Assembly (NCBI RefSeq): GCF_014982855.1
Contig: NZ_JADCKF010000015.1
Span: 1-64,000, forward strand
DNA: 64,000 nucleotides
Origin: Pseudoflavonifractor gallinarum
GTDB taxonomy: Bacteria; Bacillota; Clostridia; Oscillospirales; Oscillospiraceae
Direction: 5' to 3'
Below the pieces are notes generated by a model. The model had not been told where the DNA came from. It saw only the letters and a program-made list of their open reading frames with translations, and made no database searches. Made by a program: the position numbers and the translations under genes. Position 1 is the first letter of the stretch. Each line of letters starts with the position of its first letter. This document shows positions 34,796 to 43,443 of the stretch, in pieces.

Positions 34796-35982
34796 GAAAG
34801 GATGGCCGCTGGGAGGGACGGATCGTCATTGGGTATGATGAGAATGGCCTCCCCAAGACGAAGAATGTGTTGGCCAAGACCAAAGGCGAGTGCATAGAGA
34901 AATTAAAGGCGCTGAAGAGTACCATCACCCCGAACACACCTGTAAAACTCAAGGCAGATATGGCATTTGGAGAGTGGCTGGATTATTGGTATGAAACCTA
35001 TTGCAAACCCAATGCCCGGCCCGCTACTCAGAGGACCTACGAAGGGTATATCCGTTTATACCTTCACCCCAGGTTGGGCAGCATTCCCCTGAACAAAGTG
35101 ACCACCAGTGATATCCAACAGATGTGTACCTGGATGATGACAGAGGCCCGTCTGGATCAGAAAAACGGAGATAGCGGACTCTCGGACAGTCAGGTGATAA
35201 ACTGTTACAGCCTATGTGATCGGGTATTGAAAAAAGCGGTGGCAGAAAAGTTGATTGTCCGCAACCCAGCAAAGGGCTGCAAACTGCCTCCAAGCAGGCC
35301 AAAGGAAATGAAAGTCCTCTCCCGAGAGGATATGCAGAAGGTGCTGATTCAGGCCAAGGAAGAGAATTACTACGAACTTTTCCTTCTGGAATTTGCCACT
35401 GGTCTGCGACTGGGAGAACTGATGGCTCTCCAGTGGGATGATGTGGATCTGGTCTCCGGGGAATTGAGGATTAACAAACAGGTAAACCTCGTTGGTTCGA
35501 AATTGGTAATCAGTGAGCCGAAAACCAAGGCGGCTGTCCGCACTCTGATCCTGCCCCCATCTGTCAGGAAGGTACTGGCAGAATACAAGACCAGAATGAA
35601 CTCCCGATGGTTATTCCCCTCGCCCAAGAAGGACGATCTGCCGATTATCCCCTCGGCAGTCAGCCGGCGGCTTCACACACTGCTGAAACATGCGGGATGT
35701 GAGCAAGTTCGCTTTCACGATCTGCGCCACACTTTCGCAACCAACGCCCTGGCCCGCGAGATGGATATCAAGACGCTGTCCACCATCCTGGGCCATGTAT
35801 CCAGCGCAACCACCCTAAACACCTACTCCCATGTCACCGACGAGATGCGCCAAAGGGCAGCGGTGAAGATCGACCAGGGCATCGCAAAGGCAGAGGTGCA
35901 GGAGGATACAACTATTACCCAGCCAGAGCGCACCATGACCACCTTCCAGGCCAGAAAACGCTGGAGTCGAGAGGCCAGTTGA
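34753..35982 (+). CDS. int: Tyrosine recombinase (integrase) 2
   Basis: A 409-residue second integrase of the same build: NGEGTVRLRKDGRWEGRIVIG arm domain, then ATGLRLGELMAL (Arg I), HDLRHTFATNAL (His-x2-Arg), LGHVSS and the nucleophile in NTYSH. It begins inside integrase 1, so the two are coupled. They are clearly related but too different to be a recent duplication. It ends 9 bases before a strong terminator. Paired recombinases may act together on one element or derive from two nested elements. Confidence 0.9.
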   Translation: MGRKRKNGEGTVRLRKDGRWEGRIVIGYDENGLPKTKNVLAKTKGECIEKLKALKSTITPNTPVKLKADMAFGEWLDYWYETYCKPNARPATQRTYEGYIRLYLHPRLGSIPLNKVTTSDIQQMCTWMMTEARLDQKNGDSGLSDSQVINCYSLCDRVLKKAVAEKLIVRNPAKGCKLPPSRPKEMKVLSREDMQKVLIQAKEENYYELFLLEFATGLRLGELMALQWDDVDLVSGELRINKQVNLVGSKLVISEPKTKAAVRTLILPPSVRKVLAEYKTRMNSRWLFPSPKKDDLPIIPSAVSRRLHTLLKHAGCEQVRFHDLRHTFATNALAREMDIKTLSTILGHVSSATTLNTYSHVTDEMRQRAAVKIDQGIAKAEVQEDTTITQPERTMTTFQARKRWSREAS

Positions 35983-35991
35983 GTCAAAATT

Positions 35992-36033
35992 ACCGGCCCA
36001 TCAGGGGATGCTATCCCTGGTGGGCCGGTTTTC
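35992..36033 (+). terminator. Terminator after the integrase pair
   Basis: A 15-bp stem (35992-36006 with 36015-36029, one G-T pair) with an 8-base loop is followed by TTTTC. Confidence 0.8.
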
Positions 36034-36198
36034 GCTGTCTGTGGGCAAACACGTGGTCAAGCGGCGCACAGGATGAGCCTGCAGTCTGAATGTAGGACGA
36101 AAATACTACTGTTTGCGGGATATTTGGATATTTTCAAAGAGATTTAGTGGGCAAAGTTGCGGCAACTATTGGTTGGACTGGGAGAGACAAAGAATATC

Positions 36199-36229
36199 GC
36201 CCGCTGACATCCATGGATGTTCAGCGGGC
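36199..36229. repeat. Near-perfect palindrome
   Basis: GCCCGCTGACATCC (36199-36212) is mirrored by GGATGTTCAGCGGGC (36215-36229) with one bulged base. It lies just outside the end of the minus-strand DUF3795-like fragment and may be that gene's terminator, although it lacks a T-tract. Confidence 0.55.
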
Positions 36230-36242
36230 ACTACTGCCTATT

Positions 36243-36474
36243 TCAGCGATCTTGCTCAAGGTACTGGCTATATGCATTTTTCCAGTGTTCTGCCGCTTTC
36301 GGGAAGGCAGCGTCATCATGGGCGCGGATGAACTTCAGTGCCTGCTTGTATTTGGGATATTTGTAGCCGGGATGGTCGAAAAACAATTTAAAAATCTCGT
36401 AGCGGCTATATTCCTCGCAATCTATGCAGGTGGTGTGGCCTTTGGTCAGGCAACATTTCTTCACAATGAAATCA
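36243..36474 (-). pseudogene. DUF3795-like protein, C-terminal fragment, inverted
   Basis: On the minus strand the reading CCLTKGHTTCIDCEEYSRYEIF...HPGYKYPKYKQALKF...AEHWKNAYSQYLEQDR resembles the cysteine-rich and C-terminal part of DUF3795-type proteins. No start or N-terminal CGLxC motif is present. The fragment butts against the plus-strand integrase tail near 36475-36490, so it looks like a piece inserted in reverse orientation. The full-length relative at 51765-52322 is only distantly similar. Confidence 0.45.
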
Positions 36475-36728
36475 TCAAAGAGGCCGGACTGGACCACATT
36501 TGGGTCACAGATCTCCGGCACACCTGCGCCGTCCTGTCTCTGCAAAATGGAATGGACACGGAAGAGGCTTCCCAGATGCTGGGCCACTTCAGGACCGCAA
36601 TGATACGGCAGAACTATGTCCCCTATCTGGTATGCCCAGCCGCCAAGTACGAGAACAAACCCACGGAAGCGTCTCAGGAGAAATTGCGGCAAGCGGCAGA
36701 CATTCTGGATAACCTCCTGAAATTCTGA
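36475..36728 (+). pseudogene. Tyrosine recombinase, C-terminal fragment
   Basis: About 80 residues match the end of an integrase: KEAGLDHIWVTDLRHTCAVL (His-x2-Arg box, with Asp-Leu-Arg-His), LGHFRTAMIRQNYVPYLV (Gly-His box and nucleophile Tyr), and a charged tail ending at TGA 36728. The N-terminal 70% is missing and the DUF3795-like fragment replaces it. A third, older integrative element therefore left its end here. Confidence 0.65.
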
Positions 36729-36782
36729 TGGATATTCTGCGGAAGGTGTGGTATATGTTTGTGTCACAAGGAGGCGATGATA

Positions 36783-36989
36783 ATGGAAAATGAACTGCTC
36801 AAGGGGCTGTATGATTGTTTCTATACCCCAGCGGAACTTTCCGAGCAGGAGGAAGAAGTGACGGCGTACCATAAAGCGTCGATCGAGGCACTGGCAAAGC
36901 CGGAGCACAAGTTGGTGCTACGGATCATCGACGCCTAGGACTCTATCACAGAATAGACCTCCCTCGACAGCTTTATCGCCGGGTTTGGG
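36783..36989 (+). pseudogene. DUF6809-like gene with two amber stops
   Basis: ATG 36783 gives 51 residues (MENELLKGLYDCFYTPAELSEQ...LVLRIIDA) to TAG 36936-36938. The same frame continues DSITE, a second TAG (36951-36953), then TSLDSFIAGFG. Aligned with the intact gene at 33034, the stops fall where LVDTQNLLREETSLASFTAGF is expected, so this is one gene broken twice. Ribosome site AAGGAGG is still present. Confidence 0.65.
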
Positions 36990-37126
36990 GAGGCTCCCCA
37001 ACAAGCGTTTTTGCGGTCCCCTCGGACTGCAAAAAATAGCAGGTGTGGCCACACTTGCCCTGCTTGCTGGTAGTACGCTGTTCCAATGAAAGCTACCATG
37101 TAATTGTCAGTTTCTTCGTGCCATCC

Positions 37127-37155
37127 TTGCGTTGGCTCTTTTTCGTCACTATAAT
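37127..37155 (+). promoter_or_regulatory. Promoter of the response regulator operon
   Basis: TTGCGT (37127-37132), 17-bp spacer, consensus TATAAT (37150-37155), about 64 bases before the ATG. Confidence 0.65.
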
Positions 37156-37218
37156 AAGCCCATAGGAATATCACCAACTTAGCGATCATACAAAGAAAAA
37201 CCCTGCTTGGAGGGCGTT

Positions 37219-37908
37219 ATGAAAGTACTATTTGTTGAGGACAACTTGGAGATATGTGAGATGCTGGGAGGCTACCTCACGGCCGAGAATTTTGAAGTGG
37301 ACTGTGCATACGACGGGGAGCAGGCTTGTCAAAAGTTTGATTCCAACACATACCACATCGTATTGCTGGATCTTATGATACCCAAAATCAGCGGTATGGA
37401 TGTGATGAAGCATATCCGCAAAAGCAGCACCGTTCCGATCATTATTATCTCCGCCAAGGATACGGAAGTGGATAAGACCTTGGGACTTGGTCTGGGCGCG
37501 GATGATTACATTACAAAGCCGTTTTCCGTGGTTGAGGTTCTGGCGAGGGTGAAGGCGAATATCCGCCGGACAACAGAATATGCAGCCCCGATTCAGGCGC
37601 CGGAGGAGCTTATCTTTCGTTCCCTCAAAATGGACTTATCCAACCATACCGTGACGAAAAACGGCGTCTTACTGGAACTGACAGCCAAGGAATTTGATAT
37701 TCTAAAGCTGCTTCTGCAAAATCCTAAACGGGTCTATACCAAGGCGCAGATCTATTCTCTCATTTGGAATGATGTGTATGTTGGGGACGAAAATGCGGTA
37801 AATGTTCATATCAGCCGACTGCGAAATAAAATCGAAGATAATCCCCGTTCCCCGGAGTGTGTACTTACAGTTTGGGGAATTGGATATAAGTTAGGAGAAC
37901 CCACATGA
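37219..37908 (+). CDS. OmpR/PhoB-family response regulator
   Basis: A 229-residue regulator: receiver domain (residues 1-115) with acidic pocket VEDN at 6-9, phosphoacceptor Asp51 in LLDLM and Lys in ITKPFS. The C-terminal winged helix (~130-225) has LTAKEFDILKLLLQNP and VNVHISRLRNKIE. ATG 37219 is chosen over TTG 37207 because TTGGAGGG is the ribosome site. It overlaps the kinase start by 4 bases. The arrangement (regulator, short kinase, ABC ATPase, permease) is that of Bce/Lan-type peptide-antibiotic sensing modules, so it probably controls the transporter genes. Confidence 0.9.
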   Translation: MKVLFVEDNLEICEMLGGYLTAENFEVDCAYDGEQACQKFDSNTYHIVLLDLMIPKISGMDVMKHIRKSSTVPIIIISAKDTEVDKTLGLGLGADDYITKPFSVVEVLARVKANIRRTTEYAAPIQAPEELIFRSLKMDLSNHTVTKNGVLLELTAKEFDILKLLLQNPKRVYTKAQIYSLIWNDVYVGDENAVNVHISRLRNKIEDNPRSPECVLTVWGIGYKLGEPT

Positions 37909-38846
37909 GTGAGGCAACGATTATTTTCTTTCTATCCATCTGTGTGGCCATCTTAGTCTGTGTGATTGTCTATCAGCAGTTTGCATTTCGGACAGGCACC
38001 CAGGCCAAGCTGAATGGGATCAGCCAAAAGCTGGAGGAAATTCTGGACACAGACAGCGACGAGAAAGTGATGGTTTTCACCGATAATCCCAGCTTGATTT
38101 CCCTGGCAACGCAAATCAACCGGCTTTTGGTGGATCGTCAAAAGGTGAGGGCAGATTATAGGCGTTCGGAGCTGGCCTCAAAGCGGATGCTATCCAATAT
38201 CTCTCATGATATCAAAACGCCCATGACCGTGATCCTGGGCTATCTGGAGATCATGCGGGTAAGCGGTGATCCGCGCCAGGAAATGCTGGGGAAGGTAGAG
38301 TCTACTGCCCACCGCGTTATGGAGTTGATTACTCAATTTTTTACCTTGGCAAAGCTGGAGGCCGGAGATACAGAGCTGGAACGCTCCAAACTGAATTTGA
38401 ATGAGATATGCAGCGAAAACATCCTCAGTTTTTATGAATTGCTCACTACTCAGGATTTTCAGATTGAAGTTAACATTCCAAACGCTCCCGTTTTTGTTAT
38501 GAGCAATTCGGATGCCTTGCAGCGTATCCTGTTCAATCTGATTTCCAATGCCATCCGATATGGAGCGGACGGAAAATATCTGGGAATGGTTCTGCGTTCT
38601 GACGAGGAAAACGCATATATTGATATTATTGATAGAGGACGGGGCATCCCAAAGGAGTTTGCCGACACGATTTTTGACCGCCTCTTTACAATGGAAGATT
38701 CCCGTAATCCACGGATGCAGGGAAATGGACTTGGGCTGACGATTGCAAAAAATCTGGCGGTACAGTTGGGCGGTGACATTACCTTGACCAGCCAGCCCAA
38801 TGTAAAAACGGTGTTTACCGTCACATTAAAGAAAATGACCTATTGA
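37905..38846 (+). CDS. Sensor histidine kinase (short, one N-terminal membrane helix)
   Basis: A 313-residue membrane kinase. One transmembrane helix is clear (residues ~5-27); no large sensor domain follows. The H box SNISHDIKTPM has its His near residue 101, the N box is LISNAIRYG, G1 is DRGRGIP and G2 is GNGLGLTIAK. All catalytic boxes are intact. Lack of an extracellular domain suggests it senses stress at the membrane or through the ABC transporter. The stop codon is in the loop of its terminator. Confidence 0.9.
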   Translation: MSEATIIFFLSICVAILVCVIVYQQFAFRTGTQAKLNGISQKLEEILDTDSDEKVMVFTDNPSLISLATQINRLLVDRQKVRADYRRSELASKRMLSNISHDIKTPMTVILGYLEIMRVSGDPRQEMLGKVESTAHRVMELITQFFTLAKLEAGDTELERSKLNLNEICSENILSFYELLTTQDFQIEVNIPNAPVFVMSNSDALQRILFNLISNAIRYGADGKYLGMVLRSDEENAYIDIIDRGRGIPKEFADTIFDRLFTMEDSRNPRMQGNGLGLTIAKNLAVQLGGDITLTSQPNVKTVFTVTLKKMTY

Positions 38847-38866
38847 ATATAGGTCATTTTTTACGA
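38832..38866 (+). terminator. Terminator of the two-component operon
   Basis: AAAATGACCTAT (38832-38843) pairs with ATAGGTCATTTT (38849-38860), with the kinase stop in the loop, then TT. Confidence 0.85.
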
Positions 38867-38885
38867 AAGGAATTTGTAAGGATTA

Positions 38886-38918
38886 TTCAAGAGTTTTGAA
38901 AAACGGACTTCCTATAAT
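38886..38918 (+). promoter_or_regulatory. Promoter region of the ABC transporter with dyad
   Basis: TTCAA-N5-TTGAA (38886-38900) is followed by TATAAT at 38913-38918. No good -35 hexamer stands 17 bp before the -10, which fits an activated promoter. The adjacent response regulator is the obvious candidate for the dyad. Confidence 0.45.
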
Positions 38919-38943
38919 ACACAGTATGAAAGGAGGCACCCCA

Positions 38944-39867
38944 ATGCAATATATCCTACAAACCAACCAGCTCACAAAACGGATCGACGAAAAAGAGCTG
39001 GTTGTGGATGTTGACCTTCACATCCGAAAGGGTGAGATATACGGTTTTCTCGGCCCAAACGGGGCAGGTAAAACTACTGTGATGAAAATGCTGACCAACC
39101 TTTGGAAACCCACCAGCGGCACGATCGAATTGTTTGGAGAGATCTTAACGCCAAAATCCTATGAGGTGCTGAAACGAATGGGTAGCATGATCGAATTTCC
39201 CACCTTTTACGACCACATGACCGGGCGGGAAAATTTGCGGCTCCACGGGGAGTACATGGGCTATTACAATGTCAACAGTGTGGAGGAGGCGCTGCGGATT
39301 CTGGATTTGACATCCGCCGCCGACCAACCAGTCAAACGCTATTCGTTGGGCATGAAAGAGCGTCTTGGGATTGCACGGGCCATCATGTGCAAGCCAGAGC
39401 TTCTCATTTTGGATGAACCAACCAACGGCCTCGATCCGGCAGGAATGAAGCAGATCCGCGATTTGCTGAAAACACTCTGTACGGAATACGGGATAACCAT
39501 TATGGTTTCCAGCCACATTCTTTCGGAGATTGAAAGTATTGCGGATACGGTTGGGATTATCCACCACGGACGGATGCGGAAAGAAATCAGTATGCGTGAT
39601 ATTGAGGAGAGCAATCTCAACTATATCGAAGTAACTGTTTTGGATGAAAAAAGAGCTGTCTATGTTTTGAGTGAAAAACTGGGTCTGTCCAATTTCAAGC
39701 TCGTGGAGGGAGGAACAATCCGCATTTACGATCCAGAGGCATCCACAAGTCAGCTTTCCAAGGCTCTGTCACTAAACGATGTGGAAGTGTTGTTCATCGG
39801 CAGAAATACCGAGACTTTGGAAGATTACTTTTTGAAGCTGACCGGGGAGGTGGATCGCTCATGTTGA
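38944..39867 (+). CDS. ABC transporter ATP-binding protein (BcrA/LanF type)
   Basis: A 307-residue ATPase starting at ATG 38944, with AAAGGAGG 8 bases upstream. Walker A is GPNGAGKT (37-44), the signature is YSLGMKERLG, Walker B is LLILDEPTNG, and the H-loop is in SSHILSE. The C-terminal ~90 residues (LNYIEVTVLDEKRAVYVLSE...) form the extension typical of bacitracin/lantibiotic self-protection ATPases. Its end overlaps the permease start by 7 bases. It probably confers resistance to a peptide antibiotic; the substrate is not readable. Confidence 0.9.
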   Translation: MQYILQTNQLTKRIDEKELVVDVDLHIRKGEIYGFLGPNGAGKTTVMKMLTNLWKPTSGTIELFGEILTPKSYEVLKRMGSMIEFPTFYDHMTGRENLRLHGEYMGYYNVNSVEEALRILDLTSAADQPVKRYSLGMKERLGIARAIMCKPELLILDEPTNGLDPAGMKQIRDLLKTLCTEYGITIMVSSHILSEIESIADTVGIIHHGRMRKEISMRDIEESNLNYIEVTVLDEKRAVYVLSEKLGLSNFKLVEGGTIRIYDPEASTSQLSKALSLNDVEVLFIGRNTETLEDYFLKLTGEVDRSC

Positions 39868-40568
39868 AATTGATTCGTCTGGAATGGCAGAAAAATAACA
39901 TTGGAAAGTATATCCGAAATGCGGTGATTCTCGCCGTACTGCTTTCCATCTTTATGTTTGCGCTGTGCTACCTGGGAATTGCAAATGATCCGGAGACGGG
40001 TGTACCGGATGCAGCACCGGGTAATAGTACCATATCGGCTCCCATTGAATTGTTCAGCAGTATGTCGTCTCTGGTATTTACAGGAGTTATGCTGTCCACC
40101 TTCATCGTGAGCGCATACCAGAATAAAACTATGGATTTGATGTTCTCTTATCCCATCAAGCGCCAAAAAATTCTGGTGTCTCAGATGCTGGCTGTCTGGA
40201 TTTTTAACTTTGCAGCACTGGTTTTGACCAAGCTATTGCTCTATGGAGTCGTACTGCTGGGATCGCAATTTAGGGTATCTTCGTTCCCGTTGGACTATGA
40301 TATGACTAGTGTGAGCTTCTACATTCAGCTGCTTGTAAAGTCTATTACCATTGTTACCATGAGCTTCATTTCCTTGTTTATTGGGATGAAAATGAAATCG
40401 GCCAAAGCCACAATCGTAGCATCTTTCCTGCTCATCCTTTTGACACAGGCCAATATTGGGGACTTAACAATGGCAAATAATGTGGTTGTTTCAGCCGTGC
40501 TTACCGTTATTTCTTTGATCTTTGCATTTTTGTCTATCTTCCAAGCAGAGGAGAAGGACTTGACCTGA
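39861..40568 (+). CDS. ABC-2 type permease (BcrB/LanE type)
   Basis: A 235-residue integral membrane protein with six predicted helices: ~20-42, ~70-90, ~108-130, ~150-172, ~180-197 and ~205-228. It is the membrane partner of the preceding ATPase (7-base overlap). The single half-size permease suggests a homodimer or a missing third subunit; LanG or a second BcrB-like gene is not present downstream. A series of hairpins closes the operon. Confidence 0.85.
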   Translation: MLKLIRLEWQKNNIGKYIRNAVILAVLLSIFMFALCYLGIANDPETGVPDAAPGNSTISAPIELFSSMSSLVFTGVMLSTFIVSAYQNKTMDLMFSYPIKRQKILVSQMLAVWIFNFAALVLTKLLLYGVVLLGSQFRVSSFPLDYDMTSVSFYIQLLVKSITIVTMSFISLFIGMKMKSAKATIVASFLLILLTQANIGDLTMANNVVVSAVLTVISLIFAFLSIFQAEEKDLT

Positions 40569-40602
40569 GACTGGAGCACAAAAGAATAAAAACATCACTG
40601 CA

Positions 40603-40782
40603 GTACGACGGCAAAAGAAAAAAACCGTCGTACAGCAGCATATATTCACGCAAGAACAGCGGCGGTTTTGAGAAATCAAGGCCGCCGTTTTCTTTTTGAA
40701 AAATGAGGTTACGGGGGAGTGTTAAAGTCGCCCTTCTTTAAGGATACGGCGGTGCCCGGGAGGTATCGCCGTGTCCTTTTTC
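40603..40782 (+). terminator. Three consecutive terminator-like hairpins
   Basis: Hairpin 1: GTACGACGG (40603-40611) with CCGTCGTAC (40625-40633). Hairpin 2: GCGGCGG near 40659 with CCGCCGTTTT (40682-40691) and then TTTT. Hairpin 3: 40740-40753 with 40765-40778 and TTTTT. This stack after the permease separates it from the mobile remnants beyond. The rest of 40569-41043 carries no gene that I can see. Confidence 0.6.
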
Positions 40783-40925
40783 ATTTTCCATCCCCCTAAC
40801 CTGTCAAAAAAAGCCTGCCATCACAACAGGATCGGCTCGGCATTGAACATGAAATACAGCAGTCTATAAAAAGCAATAAAACATCGTGCACTTGTGTGTC
40901 GTTGCGGCATGCAGGCGTATTTTGT

Positions 40926-40964
40926 TTTGTCCACTTTGGGACAACTTGGCCCGAAGTAGACAAA
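40926..40964. promoter_or_regulatory. Imperfect palindrome upstream of the sigma-factor remnant
   Basis: TTTGTC-ACTT-GGG (from 40926) is mirrored by CCC-AAGT-GACAAA (to 40964) around a 9-base centre, about 80 bases before the sigma-like gene. It may be an operator or a conserved RNA hairpin of this element family. Confidence 0.4.
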
Positions 40965-41043
40965 GACGGCCCGTGCTGCCGATCCCCGCCGCAATTCGTT
41001 CAGATCGCCATTCACCCCAACTATCTGAACGGAGGAATTACAA

Positions 41044-41455
41044 ATGACGACTATCAATCTGAAAGACTTTTATCCGTGGTACACCCACGACGAATACATA
41101 GAGGTTTCCAAAGAAGTGGCCGACGAGCTCCGGGCAAACAAATTGTATGAGGCTGCCTATCAGCGGCGGATCGTCCGCAACAAAGCGCAGTATTCTCTCG
41201 AGTGTGAGGACGGGGTTGAATACTCTGCCTGCGTTTCTGAACCCACCCCACAGTAGCTGCTGGAACGCATGGAGCTGTTTTGCCATCTTCAATTCCTGGC
41301 CCGAAACGCAGGGCCGCCGAGTGGACGCCTGTGTGATCCGCGGCAAGAGTCATCAGGAGGGGGCTATGGCCGAAGGTGTCAATGAAAGCTCGGTGCGGGA
41401 GTCCGTGAAGCTCGGTTTGGAGAGCATGAAAAAATATTTGAAAAAAGTTTTGTAA
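41044..41455 (+). pseudogene. RNA polymerase sigma-factor-like gene, broken
   Basis: ATG 41044 gives 70 residues (MTTINLKDFYPWYTHDEYIE...CEDGVEYSACVSEPTPQ) typical of the small sigma-70-like proteins of Clostridia conjugative elements. It ends at TAG 41254-41256. LLERMELFCHL follows in the same frame, then the frame changes, and ETQGRRVDACVIRGKSHQEG and NESSVRESVKLGLESMKKYL appear in another frame up to TAA 41455. That second part is region 4, with the promoter-reading HTH. One amber stop and one frameshift separate the halves, so the gene is dead. Ribosome site CGGAGG remains. Confidence 0.7.
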
Positions 41456-41779
41456 GTTGCCCCCGCATTGGGATGTTTTTTGGCCTTGGTATATGAGAGG
41501 AGTTACATCCGATCAACAACTGAATAGCGGTGGCCCCGAGCCATAGAGCGGGGAGCTGTTGGACAAGCTGGCCGTTTGCCCCTCCGGGTCGTCGCCCCAT
41601 CGGGAGCATCATGTTGAGTATTGCTGTCTTATGACGGGCCAAGGAAATGAGCGTGGCGCTCCCGAAACTTTTATCAAGGAGGAAACCGACATGAAGTATG
41701 ATCCCGAACTGGCGACCCTGCTTGCCCAAAGGGGGACTGTCGGTCATTGTTTTCGTATCGCTCTGGAAGGAGGCCCCAC
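41456..41779 (+). other. Non-coding leader of a Tn4451-type remnant
   Basis: No intact gene is seen. A short frame from ATG 41691 (MKYDPELATLLAQRG), with AAGGAGGAAA upstream, looks like the start of a small element-encoded protein. Its later part has no recognisable pattern and overlaps the next gene, so I leave it uncalled. Confidence 0.35.
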
Positions 41780-43429
41780 ATGGAAGATCCCGTACCCGTC
41801 AAGGAGGAATACACCTATCAAGTCGGCAAAATCCAATTCATTGTCGCGCCCGTCTACAAGGACAAAGGTTATACGGACACCATCTTTTTTGTGGATGACG
41901 GTATCACCGGCACCACCATGAAACGCCCCGGCTTTCAGAAAATGATCGCCGCAATCGAGGCCTGATACATCTCGGCGGTGTTCGTGAAAGACCTCTCCCG
42001 GCTGGGTCGGAACTATATTGAGGTGGGCAAGCTCACCGAGGAGTTTTTCCCGCTCCATGATGTGCGGCTGGTGGCCGTTTCCGATGGCGTGGACAGTGAC
42101 GAGGGTGAGGACGATTTCACCCCGTTCAAGAACATTATGAATGAGTACTACGCCAAGGACATTTCCAAGAAGCGCCGGATCGTCAATAAGATGAAAGGTA
42201 ACGCTGGGATTCCGTTTTCGCCGCCGCCCTACGGATACATAAAGAACCCGGACGATCCCCGGTTTTGGGTCGTTGACCCGGGGGCCGCCGAGGTGGTACG
42301 CCGTATCTACCGCATGGCGCTGGACGGGTACGGGCTGGCTGAAACCGCCGCTGCCCTCGGTGAAGATGGGATCGTCAACCCGACCTACTACTGGCGCAGC
42401 AGGGGTACAAGCAGAGGCGGCTCCAAAAGCACCGTGGAGCCCACAAAATGGGGACACACCACAATCAAGAAAATTTTGACCACGCAGGAATACTGCGGTG
42501 ATGTGATCAACTTCAAAAGCTATTCCAAATCCTATAAAATGAAGCGTCGGATTGAGAACCCGGAGGAGAACCGGGCCATCTTCCTCAATGTCCATGAGCC
42601 TATCATTGACCGACCAACTTGGGAAAAGGTGCAGGCGTTAAAAGCCGGGACACGGCGCAAGCGCCCCACCGTTACCCAAGAGCCCAGCGTCTTTTCCGGC
42701 TATCTGAAATGCCTGGAGTGCGGCGGCAATCTGAATTTCCATTTTAACCAGGGCAACCACGATATTAAATTCTTTAGCTGCCAGAACCACAATTCCGGGC
42801 TCCGCAAATGCTCGTCTACCCATTATATCAGGCTGGACTTCTTGGAGCAGGTGGTGCTCTACGAGATACACCGGCTGGCCTGCTTTGCCAATGAGTATGA
42901 AAACGACTTTATCAAGGCGATGGTAGGGCGCTCGGCAAAGGTGGCGGAAAATGACCGGGTACGCAAGAAGCGGGAGTTGGACGGGCTGCTGGCTCGGGAC
43001 AAGGAACTGGATATGTTCTTTGAGCGGCTCTATGAGGACAATGTGTCCGGCAAGATCGACGATGCCCGGTTTGCCAAAATGTCCAAGCGGTATGAGCAGG
43101 AGCAGGGCGAAAACGCCAAGAAAATCAAGGCGCTTCGTCTGGAACTGAAAAAGCTGGAAGATAAGCGGATGGATGTGGACACCTTCTTGGAAACGGTGCG
43201 GCGCTACACCGATGCTACCGCCATCACCAAGCGCATGGTTGCCGAGCTTATTCAGTATATCGAGGTTTATCCTGCGGTCAAGGAGGACGGTGTTACCAAT
43301 CAGCGGGTGACGATCCACTACAGCTGCATCGGAGCCTTTGAGGTGCCGGATCGCCGGAAAATCCCCGAGCGGGATATTCTGCTGGAAACGAGAAAAGGCG
43401 TAGCATTAAGCTACGCCCCGGCGGTGTAA
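41780..43429 (+). pseudogene. TnpW-like start fused to a large serine recombinase lacking its catalytic N-terminus
   Basis: ATG 41780 gives KEEYTYQVGKIQFIVAPVYK, resembling transposon protein TnpW, then passes directly into YTDTIFFVDDGITGT, about 40 residues into a Tn4451/TnpX-type serine recombinase. The catalytic YxRxSxxD segment is missing. TGA 41963-41965 interrupts AIEA-stop-YISAVFVKDLSRLGRN, where a glycine codon (GGA) is expected. After that, 480 residues are intact: recombinase domain, zinc ribbon (CLECGG...CQNH), coiled coil and C-terminus to TAA 43429. The long intact part is not translatable as a functional enzyme. Confidence 0.7.
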
Positions 43430-43443
43430 AGGTGGTGTGGGAT

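Noticed and set aside
36935-37189. 84-codon minus-strand ORF before the response regulator
   Set aside because: It is antisense to the broken DUF6809 gene and covers the response-regulator promoter.
41691-41921. ORF starting MKYDPELATLLAQRG with a good ribosome site
   Set aside because: Only the first ~15 residues look protein-like; the rest overlaps the TnpW-like start in another frame, so it is at most a remnant.
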